DNA of 64,000 bases from Agrilactobacillus fermenti (GTDB lineage: Bacteria > Bacillota > Bacilli > Lactobacillales > Lactobacillaceae). Numbering within the stretch: position 1 is the stretch's first letter; each line of letters opens with the position of its first letter. The position numbers and the translations under genes were made by a program. Location: the NCBI RefSeq assembly GCF_021030645.1, contig NZ_JACGCJ010000008.1, positions 30,946 to 94,945 on the forward strand, written 5' to 3'. Shown one piece after another: positions 37,603 through 46,063 of the stretch. The notes beneath the pieces are model-generated. The model did not search any database, was not told where the DNA came from, and saw only the letters and a program-made list of their open reading frames with translations.

Positions 37603-38112
37603 TCACAAGCCCTGTATCAGCTGCATACTAGGCATGATTGAAGCAAGGAGTAAAACAATGACGCCAAACCAGAGATATTGTTTTGTCCGTTGTTTGAAAG
37701 CTAGATAGCTGAGGTAAAGCTGGATTAACACGCCGCCATAATAAATCGCTAAGGTAAGGCTAGAGTCGATATGATTCTTAGTGATCATCGTAACGATCAC
37801 AGTTGCGCCAACTACAAATAGGTTATTAATCAGAAAAGCAATCATGACATCTAACCGATGTTGGTTTTTAGCTGGATCTTCACCCGATTTACCAATGCTC
37901 TGCACAATGTTAAAGACAATTAAAGGAGTTAAAGCCGAGATAATTGTGACGACTAGACTACTGATGATGGCAGAAAGATAGACGATATTTAAGTTAGCAA
38001 GCGCTTTGATTTTTGCAGTGGGATAAGTGAATAGTTGCAAGTGTGCTAAAAATAAAGTCACTAAGATAATTGCTAAAAATAATAAACTTAGTGCTAATGT
38101 TCTCTTTTTCAT
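37603..38112 (-). CDS. Hypothetical membrane protein
   Basis: 169 residues from ATG 38112 (MKKRTLALS), with GAGG 7 nt upstream. Five predicted helices at about 5-22, 40-65, 87-108, 115-133 and 143-165, joined by short polar loops, the longest between helices 2 and 3 (SIGKSGEDPAKNQHR). Not recognised. Stands alone, convergent to the DUF1361 gene. Confidence 0.6.
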   Translation of the reverse strand: MKKRTLALSLLFLAIILVTLFLAHLQLFTYPTAKIKALANLNIVYLSAIISSLVVTIISALTPLIVFNIVQSIGKSGEDPAKNQHRLDVMIAFLINNLFVVGATVIVTMITKNHIDSSLTLAIYYGGVLIQLYLSYLAFKQRTKQYLWFGVIVLLLASIMPSMQLIQGL

Positions 38113-38313
38113 GATCATTCCTCGCCAATCTATAAGTTTTGACTCGATACCATCCAATTGATTAAGCTTAAAATTATGATAGAATCGGCTAATAGTCAGT
38201 GAATCTACATCTACAATCTAATTATCTTGGTAATATTAGTCAATGAATTTTTATTTACGATTGTGTGAAGCAATAATGAATTTGTTATTTATTAGACAGA
38301 GAGTGTTGTTACT

Positions 38314-38637
38314 ATGAAAAAAGAAACGGTGAAGCAACTTAGGCATTTACAGCAAAAGACGGTAAACCAACAGACGCGTATGAAGGCAAAACCCCATAAA
38401 AATTGGTATTTAATCATAGCGATAGTCCTACTAGTTGGATTAGGCCTCATGACAGTCATACCTTTCAAATCCAATTCACAACAGCAGCCAAAGGCGACTT
38501 CAAAAAGATTAATTGTGAAAAAGCGGTATGGCATTGGCGTGACAATTAACCTACGCAATCCAATAGGGTTTCTAATTTATGTCAGATTAGTTGTTCTCGT
38601 CATTTTTTCAATCGTACAAATTATGATGCAACGTTAA
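38314..38637 (+). CDS. Small membrane protein with a DUF5808-like motif
   Basis: 107 residues: basic N-terminus with many Gln (1-30), membrane helix ~31-50, a linker, then KKRYGIGVTINLRNPIG and a second helix ~85-104. The RYGIGxTINxxNP string recalls DUF5808. The binding site (AGAGAG) is rather far (~12 nt) from the ATG, so expression is less certain. Confidence 0.5.
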   Translation: MKKETVKQLRHLQQKTVNQQTRMKAKPHKNWYLIIAIVLLVGLGLMTVIPFKSNSQQQPKATSKRLIVKKRYGIGVTINLRNPIGFLIYVRLVVLVIFSIVQIMMQR

Positions 38638-38669
38638 GCTTCGCGAATAAGTTGTTTTAAATAAAACGC

Positions 38670-38697
38670 TTGCAAATAAATAACAGTGCGTTACAAT
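38670..38697 (+). promoter_or_regulatory. Candidate promoter of the ArsR-oleate hydratase operon
   Basis: TTGCAA (38670-38675), 16 nt, TACAAT (38692-38697). The palindrome at 38712 lies just downstream of the expected start, where a bound repressor would block elongation. Confidence 0.5.
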
Positions 38698-38711
38698 GAT
38701 TTTGTAAATTA

Positions 38712-38739
38712 ATATTCTTATATTCGAATATAAGAATAT
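38712..38739. promoter_or_regulatory. 28-bp perfect palindrome, likely ArsR-type operator
   Basis: Symmetric sequence centred on TATTCGAATA: half-site ATATTCTTATATTC and its exact reverse complement. Each half contains ATATTC twice. ArsR/SmtB operators are AT-rich palindromes of this kind. It lies 25 nt before the regulator start at 38764. Confidence 0.75.
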
Positions 38740-38763
38740 ATAAACTAACTGGGGGTGGTCAAA

Positions 38764-39156
38764 TTGAATCATAATGATCAGCAACAAGAGTATTCACGTA
38801 TGCAAGAACAGGCACTTAAAGAATTTGAACGCGATGTTGTTTACTTAGATGCTTTGTCCAACGAAACCAGACAAAAAATAATTATTCTTTTAGGCTCACA
38901 TTTAGAAGAAGGCTTAACGGTCAATGAATTAGCTGAAAAGCTAGAACTATCACAACCCGCAACTTCTCACAATTTGAAGGCGCTCAAAGATGTAGGGATG
39001 ATTTCGAGCACCCGTTCTGGCACCCAGCAATTCTATTATTTAACTTTGGATGAGACGATTTTACGGTTAGAAAGCTTATTGGCTGCCGTCAAAGCAAGTT
39101 ATCCCTACTCGGCAGCGGCCAAAGTGATCGAATCTGAAAGGAAGTCAAAAAAATGA
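38764..39156 (+). CDS. ArsR-family winged-helix regulator
   Basis: 130 residues from TTG 38764 (GGGGGTGG just upstream). Winged helix ~25-100: ALSNETRQKIIILLG, LTVNELAEKLELSQPATSHNLKALKDVGMI recognition helix, QQFYYL wing. No Cys pair of the metal-sensing ELCVCD type, so it is unlikely to be a metal sensor. Overlaps the oleate hydratase start by 4 nt (ATGA), so it probably controls it, perhaps in response to unsaturated fatty acids; that ligand is inference. Confidence 0.82.
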   Translation: MNHNDQQQEYSRMQEQALKEFERDVVYLDALSNETRQKIIILLGSHLEEGLTVNELAEKLELSQPATSHNLKALKDVGMISSTRSGTQQFYYLTLDETILRLESLLAAVKASYPYSAAAKVIESERKSKK

Positions 39157-40826
39157 GACACGCTTACATGATCGGGACAGGTATTGGCAACTTAGCGGCT
39201 GGTATTTATTTGATTCGCGATGGCGGTTTTCAAGGCTCACAGATTACCATGCTTGGGTTAGAGCAGCATGGGGCCAATGATGGGGCCACCGCAAAGGCTT
39301 ATGAAGATGAATATTGGTATCACGATATGACCAATACCAAAGGCTTTTTAGCTAAAGGTGGGCGGATGCTTAATGAAGAGACTTACGAAAATCTTTGGGA
39401 TATTTTGGCTTCAGTGCCGTCATTGGATCATCCAGGTCAAAGCGTGACCGATGATATTTTAAACTTTGACCACGCCCATCCGACCCATGATGTGGCGCGG
39501 CTAATAGATAAGCAGGGGATCCGCAACCAACCTAATCATAATAATTACCGGCATATGCAATTTAATAATAAAGACCGCGCACTTTTGACCAAGTTGATGC
39601 TGCTGCCGGAAAAAGACGAAGAACAGCTCAACGATATCAGCATTGAGACTTGGTTTAAGAATAGTCCCCATATTTTCACGACTAATTTTTGGTATATGTG
39701 GCAGACGACCTTTGCTTTCAAGAAAGCTAGCTCGGCTATGGAATTACGCCGGTATATGAATCGGATGATTTTAGAATTCAGTCGGATCAATACGCTAGAG
39801 GGTGTGACTAGAAGTCCTTACAATCAATATGAAAGCATTATTTTACCGATGCGGCATTACTTAGCCGAACGAGGCGTTACGTTTATCAATAATCGAAAAG
39901 TAACAGCTTTCGAATTTGCAGACACACCCTTACAAGACGATATCATTGTGACCGGGTTAAAGTATGAAGTTGTTGATGAAACCAAACAGACAGGTACGAT
40001 CAAGGTTCAGCCGGATGACCTTGTGTTTGACACCAATGGGTCGATCACAGATAGTTCGTCTATTGGCGACTTAGATACACCTATCAAAGAGGATCTACGT
40101 TATGCGCCCAGTGCTCAGTTGTGGCGGCAGGCGGCTAAGCAATTTTATAGTTTAGGTCACCCAGATAAGTTCTTCAATGATCGCTCGCAAAGTGAGTGGG
40201 TCAGCTTTACGGTGACGACAAACAACCATGATCTACTGAATCAAATTACTCGGATCACGCAACAGGAGCCGGGAAATGCCTTGAATACCTGGATCGATTC
40301 TAAGGCATTATTGTCGATTGTGGTGCACCATCAGCCTCATTTCAAAGCGCAAAAACCTAACGAAACTGTCTTTTGGGGTTATTTCTTAAATCCACGGCAA
40401 AATGGTGACTATGTTCAAAAGCCAGCAATTGAAATGACGGGCCGCGAAATGTTAGAAGAATTGCTGGGCCATTTAGCTCAAGTCGACACGGCCAAAGACA
40501 ATATTGCGCTGCATACTGAAGCGCTCATGGCCAGTGTTGTGAATGTGATTCCTGTTTATATGCCTTACGCATCAGCCTTGTTCAACCGGCGGGCAGTTGG
40601 TGATCGTCCAGCCGTTGTTCCAAAGCATTCTAAAAATTTAGCTTTTGTCAGTCAATTCTGTGAAATGCCATTTGATATGGTCTTTACGGAGCAATATTCG
40701 ATTCGCGCTGCGCAAATTGCTGTTTACACCTTGTTAGGCATTCCATTAACGCATTTGACACCGGTCCATCATTATGAAAAAGACATTGAAGTGATGGCTC
40801 GTGCCACCAAGACAATGTTTAGATAA
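39153..40826 (+). CDS. ohyA: Oleate hydratase (fatty acid double-bond hydratase, MCRA family)
   Basis: 557 residues. FAD-dependent family (PF06100) that hydrates cis-9 unsaturated fatty acids to 10-hydroxy acids, protecting against toxic host or food fatty acids. N-terminal dinucleotide-binding GTGIGNLAAGIYLIRDGG (8-25), LEQHGANDGA, FWYMWQTTFAF and the C-terminal QFCEMPFDMVFTEQYSIRAAQIAVY are family features. AAGGAAG 9 nt upstream. Membrane-peripheral by family knowledge. Confidence 0.93.
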   Translation: MRHAYMIGTGIGNLAAGIYLIRDGGFQGSQITMLGLEQHGANDGATAKAYEDEYWYHDMTNTKGFLAKGGRMLNEETYENLWDILASVPSLDHPGQSVTDDILNFDHAHPTHDVARLIDKQGIRNQPNHNNYRHMQFNNKDRALLTKLMLLPEKDEEQLNDISIETWFKNSPHIFTTNFWYMWQTTFAFKKASSAMELRRYMNRMILEFSRINTLEGVTRSPYNQYESIILPMRHYLAERGVTFINNRKVTAFEFADTPLQDDIIVTGLKYEVVDETKQTGTIKVQPDDLVFDTNGSITDSSSIGDLDTPIKEDLRYAPSAQLWRQAAKQFYSLGHPDKFFNDRSQSEWVSFTVTTNNHDLLNQITRITQQEPGNALNTWIDSKALLSIVVHHQPHFKAQKPNETVFWGYFLNPRQNGDYVQKPAIEMTGREMLEELLGHLAQVDTAKDNIALHTEALMASVVNVIPVYMPYASALFNRRAVGDRPAVVPKHSKNLAFVSQFCEMPFDMVFTEQYSIRAAQIAVYTLLGIPLTHLTPVHHYEKDIEVMARATKTMFR

Positions 40827-40841
40827 AGTGAGGGGTTAACG

Positions 40842-40946
40842 ATGAAAGTATTGAAAAAAATTATGTGGGGCTTACTCTGGCTGACAGGTATTTTCGGCCT
40901 ATTCGCTTTTGGAGTTAAGCGGTATTTTGATAGTTTGAATGAATAA
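40842..40946 (+). CDS. 34-residue single-helix membrane peptide
   Basis: ATG 40842 follows AGGGG by 7 nt and lies 15 nt after the oleate hydratase stop. The peptide has a basic start (MKVLKKIMW), one hydrophobic helix (GLLWLTGIFGLFAFG) and a polar tail ending SLNE. Likely co-transcribed with the hydratase. No known family; could help tether or signal at the membrane. Confidence 0.6.
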   Translation: MKVLKKIMWGLLWLTGIFGLFAFGVKRYFDSLNE

Positions 40947-40960
40947 GGTTTGGTTTCATT

Positions 40961-41635
40961 TTAATTAAACGGCCACCAAGACATTTCTTTAGCAACTCGG
41001 GGTTCTGCTTTAGCATTATAAGAGAAGTATTTACCAGCTTGTTCGCGCATTTGTAAGGGAATTTGCTTGTGGGTCACTAAGCGAACGTTGTAAACATAGG
41101 ATCCTTTGTGCGCAACTAAGGCCCAGTTTTGTTTTGGTTCGCGATTACCAACGGTAAATTGCAGCCAACTACCATGGCCAAAAGGATCATCAGAAACAAA
41201 AGTATCTATTTTATGGGAATATTGGTTTCCGCTGGTATTTGGCAGTGGGGCATAGCCATATTGGATCGTTAGAAAAGGGTTTGTTCGATCGATCCAAATA
41301 TTCTGGGTATAACGACCGAAACCTAATAAGATAAACCAGAGTAAAATAAGTGTGAGAAAACTGACTAACACGATCAATATGTGTTGATAACGCTTCTTAT
41401 AACGAATATCATGGCTTAAACTAGTGACCATTGAATTTTCATCACCTTTCAGTAATTGGTCCAAAGTTATATTTAATAGGTTACTAAGTGTGACTAGGGT
41501 ATCTAGGTTTGGATAACTAAGATTATTTTCCCAACGAGAAAGTGTTTGTCGCGTAACATGCAATTGGTCAGCTAGGGCTTGTTGTGTGAGTTGTAGTGCT
41601 TTTCGTCGAGATCGCAGTATTTCTCCAAATGACAT
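40961..41635 (-). CDS. XRE-family regulator with membrane helix and external domain
   Basis: 224 residues from ATG 41635, with AAGGAGG upstream. HTH_3 domain at ~3-62 (LTQQALADQLHVTRQTLSRWE), membrane helix at ~83-107 and a ~115-residue C-terminal domain with many aromatic and polar residues, predicted outside. Such one-component membrane regulators are common in lactobacilli. It converges on the 34-residue gene and shares no obvious target; autoregulation is likely. Confidence 0.72.
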   Translation of the reverse strand: MSFGEILRSRRKALQLTQQALADQLHVTRQTLSRWENNLSYPNLDTLVTLSNLLNITLDQLLKGDENSMVTSLSHDIRYKKRYQHILIVLVSFLTLILLWFILLGFGRYTQNIWIDRTNPFLTIQYGYAPLPNTSGNQYSHKIDTFVSDDPFGHGSWLQFTVGNREPKQNWALVAHKGSYVYNVRLVTHKQIPLQMREQAGKYFSYNAKAEPRVAKEMSWWPFN

Positions 41636-41670
41636 CACTAAGACCTCCTTGATTAATTTAAAGATAACAA

Positions 41671-41718
41671 AAATACAGCCAATATAACGCAATTATCGTG
41701 TTACATTGGCTGTTTTTT
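41671..41718 (-). terminator. nanE terminator
   Basis: Long hairpin ACAGCCAATRTAAC.. with the complementary half, followed on the minus strand by ATTTTTG; lies between nanE and the XRE gene. A T run on the plus strand makes it potentially bidirectional. Confidence 0.8.
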
Positions 41719-41735
41719 GGTTTAAATGTATTGCG

Positions 41736-42428
41736 TTAATTATTTAAAGCAGCAATAAATTTTTGCGTGATTTGTAAAGGCCGGGTTATGGCACCACCAA
41801 CGACAACGGCATAACACCCCAATTTTAAACAAGCAAGTATTTTTTCAGGCGTGTCGATTTTACCTTCTGCGATTACTGGGACCTTAGTTGCCTTTAAGAC
41901 GGCCTTTAAATAAGCAAAGTCGTTATCCGTAAGATTCATATTTTGGGTGGCTTCGGTATAGCCATGCATGGTGGTACCAATTAAATCAAAGCCTAAATTA
42001 GTGGCTGTTGTGACATCTGCAAGGGTGGCGGTGTCAGCCATTAAGAGGGTTTCTGGGAACTCCGCGCGTATCTGCTTAATGCTATCGGCCAATGACTCTT
42101 TGTTCGGCCGGGTTTCACCGGTAACTTGGCAGGCGACGACTTCAGCGCCGGTGGCCGCAACCGCACGCATTTCCTTGATCGTGGGTGTGATATAAACCTT
42201 TGAATCAGGATAGTCTACTTTGTTAAGCCCAATGATCGGCAAATGAGTTTCGTCTTGAATAGCCTGAATATCCACGACGGAATTGGCACGAATGGCTACT
42301 GCACCTGCTTGTTTAGCAGCTAAAGCCATGCGTGCCATGATAAAAGAACTATGTAATGGTTCGCCGGGCAATGCTTGGCAGGAAACGATAAGCTGACCTT
42401 TAACGGTTTGTAAAAAATGATTTGTCAT
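41736..42428 (-). CDS. nanE: N-acetylmannosamine-6-phosphate 2-epimerase NanE
   Basis: 230 residues, TIM barrel. QLIVSCQALPGEPLH at the start, GAVAIRANSVVDI, TPTIKEM, LMADTATL, IGTTMHGYT and VIAEGKI carry the NanE catalytic Lys/Glu-type residues. Converts ManNAc-6-P to GlcNAc-6-P in sialic acid or mannosamine use. No nanA, nanK or transporter is adjacent, so it is an orphan here; it may serve cell-wall sugar recycling. Confidence 0.9.
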   Translation of the reverse strand: MTNHFLQTVKGQLIVSCQALPGEPLHSSFIMARMALAAKQAGAVAIRANSVVDIQAIQDETHLPIIGLNKVDYPDSKVYITPTIKEMRAVAATGAEVVACQVTGETRPNKESLADSIKQIRAEFPETLLMADTATLADVTTATNLGFDLIGTTMHGYTEATQNMNLTDNDFAYLKAVLKATKVPVIAEGKIDTPEKILACLKLGCYAVVVGGAITRPLQITQKFIAALNN

Positions 42429-42544
42429 GAGTTTGATACTTCTTTCTAAACGATTAATAGTTTTGATAGCGTTTACCTAAAGCTTAACGAATAATAGACT
42501 TTCTTGCAAATAAGCTTTGAATACCCGCGCTTAGCTTTAGTCAC

Positions 42545-42593
42545 AAGAAAAGCCCTACAATCGGTAGTCTAGGGTTACCTAAGATTGTAAGGC
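42545..42593 (-). terminator. Terminator of the 5-oxoproline operon
   Basis: GCCTTACAATC / GATTGTAGGGC outer stem with an inner GGTAACC / GGTTACC-type hairpin, followed on the minus strand by TTTTCTT, 40 nt after the ycsG stop. Confidence 0.78.
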
Positions 42594-42634
42594 GTTGTAA
42601 AAACTGCTATTTCAATGCTAATTTTTTGTGACAC

Positions 42635-43897
42635 TTATTTGATCAGGTTAATGACCGTGTTGATACTGGCGTAGGTCATGAATAAGACAACTAGCCAGCC
42701 GGTGACGGTCAACCAGCGCGGGTGTGTATAATTACCGACAATTTTTGCCTTATTAGCGGCCAGCAACAATATTGCTAGAGCGATTGGTAAAACAAACCCA
42801 TTCAAAGCACCCACAAAGACTAAGACTTTTGCCGGGTTACCGATAAAGTAAAAAACCGCTGTGGAAAAAAGAATGAAGGTGACGATAAGCCATTTACGGG
42901 TCTTTTCTTCTTTAACAGTAGCTGTTTGGGGAGTGGCTGACTGCAGAAAAGAAACCGAAGTAAAAGTCGCGCCTAATGTAGAAGTCATACCAGCCGCAAA
43001 TAGGAGTAGCCCAAAGAACTTGTAACCAAAATTACCGGCGGCATATTGGAAAATAGAAGCAGCTGGGTTGGAGGGGGCGAGTTTATATCCGGTCATAACA
43101 ACTGCTAGGCCAGCTAAGAAAAGCATGATTCGGATAACGGAAGCGAGTCCAATACCGGTCAGGGCACCTTCGTTGACATAACGAATATTTTCTTTACCTT
43201 TAAGACCGCCTTCTAGGAGACGATGCCCACCTGAAAAAGAAATATAGCCGCCAACGGTGCCGCCGATGATCGTGACAATTGAATAAAAGTCGATTTTAGT
43301 AGGCATAAAGGCATGCTGCACAGCTGTTTGGTAAGGGACAGCCATGATCCAAATAATATAAATCAAAATAGCCACTTTTACGACTGCTAAAATTTGAACA
43401 GCACGGTCCATGGTTCTTAGGGCATTTTTCACGACAAAAATCGCCAAAGCAATTGCGGCCGCAATAATTGCCCCATTTTCGGGGGAGATACCAAAGAGTA
43501 CGTTCAGACCTAGACCAGCACCGCCAATATTGCCAATGTTAAAAAACAGTCCACCTAAGGCCACGATACCAGATAAAACGTAACCTAAGCCGGGGAAAAG
43601 TTCATTGGCAATGACTTGGGCTTTTTGACCACTGACCACGATGATGCGCCAAACATTTAGCTGGACGATCACATCAGCGATGATACAAAGTAAGATGGCA
43701 AAACCAAAATTTGCCCCCATTTGACCGGTAAACATCGCTGTTTGAGTTAGGAAACCAGGGCCAACAGCCGCCATCGCCATCAAAAAGGCAGCGCCCATGG
43801 CAATACTGCGTTTGCGTTTCCGAGCTGCAATTGTTTCGGGCGTTAATGGGGTTGTAGTCTCAACTTCAGTATTCTTGGCATTTCTTAACATGGGCAT
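42635..43897 (-). CDS. ycsG: NRAMP-like transporter of the 5-oxoproline cluster (YcsG-like)
   Basis: 420 residues with eleven or so helices. NRAMP features: GPGFLTQTAMFTGQMGANFGFA in helix 1 and the helix-6 region SFSGGHRLLEG. The usual DPGN metal motif of helix 1 is replaced (GPGFLTQT) and the helix-6 MPH motif is missing, so metal transport is doubtful; the role may be substrate (oxoproline or similar) transport. The same gene partners pxpABC in B. subtilis (ycsF-ycsG). Starts 22 nt after pxpA with AAAGGA upstream; either of two ATGs (43897 or 43891). Confidence 0.82.
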   Translation of the reverse strand: MPMLRNAKNTEVETTTPLTPETIAARKRKRSIAMGAAFLMAMAAVGPGFLTQTAMFTGQMGANFGFAILLCIIADVIVQLNVWRIIVVSGQKAQVIANELFPGLGYVLSGIVALGGLFFNIGNIGGAGLGLNVLFGISPENGAIIAAAIALAIFVVKNALRTMDRAVQILAVVKVAILIYIIWIMAVPYQTAVQHAFMPTKIDFYSIVTIIGGTVGGYISFSGGHRLLEGGLKGKENIRYVNEGALTGIGLASVIRIMLFLAGLAVVMTGYKLAPSNPAASIFQYAAGNFGYKFFGLLLFAAGMTSTLGATFTSVSFLQSATPQTATVKEEKTRKWLIVTFILFSTAVFYFIGNPAKVLVFVGALNGFVLPIALAILLLAANKAKIVGNYTHPRWLTVTGWLVVLFMTYASINTVINLIK

Positions 43898-43918
43898 GCA
43901 TCCTTTCGAAGGTATTGC

Positions 43919-44665
43919 CTAGAAACGAATAATTTCAATATTTGCCTGTGCAAAAGCTGCACGGATAGCTTTAACGATTTCAAGCGCAGCGCCATTATCA
44001 CCATGAACGCAGAGTGTATCTGTTTTTAATGTGACCTGTTCACCAGTAACTGCGGTCACAGCTTGCTGTTGTACCATATTTACTGTTCGCTGAGCGATTG
44101 CTTTAGGGTCTGTCAGCACTGCATTATTTTGACTGCGGGGCACGAGCGCGCCATTAGCTTGATAGTTACGATCGCCAAAAACTTCTTCTGCGTAGGGCAA
44201 GCCAATCTCTTTAGCAGCGGCGATGAGCTGGCTTTGGGCTAAGCCATAGATGGGCAAGTTGGGGTCAACTTCTTGAATGGCCGTACAAATCGCTAAAGCA
44301 ATGTCATGGTCTTGCCCAGCCATGTTATATAAGGCACCATGCGGTTTGACGTGATGCAGCTGGCCTGTTTTAGTGAATGCCTGTAATGCGCCAATTTGAT
44401 ACTTGACCATATTATGGATCTCTTCAGCAGGAAGATCGAAACGTTGCCGCCCGAAGCCTTGTAAGTCGTGAAAGCCAGGGTGGGCACCAATTGCTACGCC
44501 AGCTGTTTCGGCTAGTTGAACGGTGTGCGCCATCACGTCAGGATCGCCAGCATGGTAACCGCAAGCAATATTAACCGAGGAAACTAATTGGATGACTTCG
44601 GGATCGTGTCCAAGCTGATAATGGCCAAAACTTTCGCCCAAATCACTATTTAAATCAATTTTCAT
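43919..44665 (-). CDS. pxpA: 5-oxoprolinase subunit A PxpA (LamB/YcsF family)
   Basis: 248 residues. DLNSDLGESFG start, NIACGYHAGDPDVM, GAHPGFHDLQGFGR, VKPHGALYN, EVFGDRNYQANGALVPR, CVHGD match LamB/YcsF. With PxpB and PxpC it hydrolyses 5-oxoproline (pyroglutamate) to glutamate using ATP. AAGGAG 8 nt before the ATG. Confidence 0.93.
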   Translation of the reverse strand: MKIDLNSDLGESFGHYQLGHDPEVIQLVSSVNIACGYHAGDPDVMAHTVQLAETAGVAIGAHPGFHDLQGFGRQRFDLPAEEIHNMVKYQIGALQAFTKTGQLHHVKPHGALYNMAGQDHDIALAICTAIQEVDPNLPIYGLAQSQLIAAAKEIGLPYAEEVFGDRNYQANGALVPRSQNNAVLTDPKAIAQRTVNMVQQQAVTAVTGEQVTLKTDTLCVHGDNGAALEIVKAIRAAFAQANIEIIRF

Positions 44666-44687
44666 AAAGCGACACTCCTTAAAATTA

Positions 44688-46034
44688 TTAAACTTCGGTA
44701 AAAACAGTTTGCTGTATGGCTGGCTGGGTCAACTGGTCTAACCAATTAATGTTCGTTTGATTGGCGATATAAGCTGGTTCTTGAATCAATTGCATGAGAA
44801 AGTCTAAATTTGTGTGGATGCCAGCGATCACAGTTTCGTCTAAAGCTACTCGCATTTTTGCTAGGGCTTGTTGGCGGGTATCAGCTAAAACGATGATTTT
44901 AGCAATCATGGCATCATAGTAAGGTGGCACGCGATAACCTTGATATAAGGCGGTTTCGACCCTAACCCCATTGCCAGCAGGTAGGTGTAGCGCCGTGACC
45001 TGACCAGCAGAAAGGGCATTGACGCGGCATTCAATGGCATAGCGTTGGGGTTGGATAAACGTTGTTTGGAAAGGTAACGGCCGTCCAGCCGCAATTTGCA
45101 GCTGTAATTGGACTAAGTCTGTTGTTGTCGTTAATTCTGTAATCGGATGCTCCACTTGAATGCGCGTGTTCATTTCCATGAAGTAGAATTGCTTAGGACC
45201 GTTGTAAAGAAATTCCAAGGTGCCAACGCCAACATAACCGATATCTTTGACCGCGTTCGCTGACACGGTGTACATCATCTTGCGCGTTGCGGCGTCTAAT
45301 TTTGCTGCTGGCGCCTCTTCGATCACTTTTTGGTGATGCTGTTGAATCGTGCAGTCCCGCTCGCCAAGGATAGCGACTTGGCCAAATTGATCAGCGGCGA
45401 TTTGAACTTCAATGTGTCGTGGTTGAGCTAAGTATTTTTCTAAGTACATTTCGCGGTCGCCAAAAGCATTGATAGCTTCGCTTTGAGCTAAATCAAATTG
45501 TGCTTTGAACTCAGCTTCAGATTGGATGACGCGCATCCCTTTACCGCCACCGCCAGCACTGGCTTTAAGCATAACCGGATAGCCGATCTTTTTTGCGGCA
45601 GCTAGACCTTCTGTTTGTGTGGTGAATTCATGGTCGCTTCCAGGCGTGATCGGCACACCAGCAGCTTGCATTGTGGCCCGAGCACGGGATTTTTCGCCCA
45701 TCTGTTGCATCACTTGGCTTGTTGGACCAATAAAAGTAAAACCAGAATCGTTGCAGGTGGCCGCAAAGTCAGCATTTTCAGATAGAAAGCCATAACCTGG
45801 GTGGATGGCGTCAGCCTGAGTGTTAGCTGCAGCTGCTAATATGTTTGGTTGGTTGAGATAGCTTTTTTGTGGATCGGCAGGACCAATACAAACAGCTTCA
45901 TCAGCGAGCTGGACATGTAACGCTTGGGCATCCGCCGTGGCATAGACAGCGACGGTTTTTAAGCCTAATTCGTGGCAGGCTCGAATGATACGAACGGCAA
46001 TTTCGCCCCGATTAGCAATTAGCACTTTTTTCAA
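44688..46034 (-). CDS. Biotin carboxylase (AccC-like) in the pxp operon
   Basis: 448 residues from TTG 46034, chosen because GGAGG (46047-46043) lies 8 nt upstream; an upstream-extended frame overlapping pxpC has no such site. KKVLIANRGEIAVRIIRA start, HPGYGFLSENADFA, ATP-grasp loop KASAGGGGKGMR, ERDCTIQQHHQKVIEEAPA and EMNTRIQVEHPITE are all intact. Biotin carboxylase needs a BCCP; none is encoded here, so it may use the fatty-acid-synthesis BCCP from another locus, or have a specific role with PxpBC, which resemble carboxyltransferase/allophanate hydrolase parts. Confidence 0.9.
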   Translation of the reverse strand: MKKVLIANRGEIAVRIIRACHELGLKTVAVYATADAQALHVQLADEAVCIGPADPQKSYLNQPNILAAAANTQADAIHPGYGFLSENADFAATCNDSGFTFIGPTSQVMQQMGEKSRARATMQAAGVPITPGSDHEFTTQTEGLAAAKKIGYPVMLKASAGGGGKGMRVIQSEAEFKAQFDLAQSEAINAFGDREMYLEKYLAQPRHIEVQIAADQFGQVAILGERDCTIQQHHQKVIEEAPAAKLDAATRKMMYTVSANAVKDIGYVGVGTLEFLYNGPKQFYFMEMNTRIQVEHPITELTTTTDLVQLQLQIAAGRPLPFQTTFIQPQRYAIECRVNALSAGQVTALHLPAGNGVRVETALYQGYRVPPYYDAMIAKIIVLADTRQQALAKMRVALDETVIAGIHTNLDFLMQLIQEPAYIANQTNINWLDQLTQPAIQQTVFTEV

Positions 46035-46063
46035 AATAGGCACCTCCAAAATATAAATAGCAT

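Noticed and set aside
38113..38157. 15-residue extension of the membrane protein at 37603
   Set aside because: No binding site for the upstream start, while GAGG is well placed before ATG 38112.
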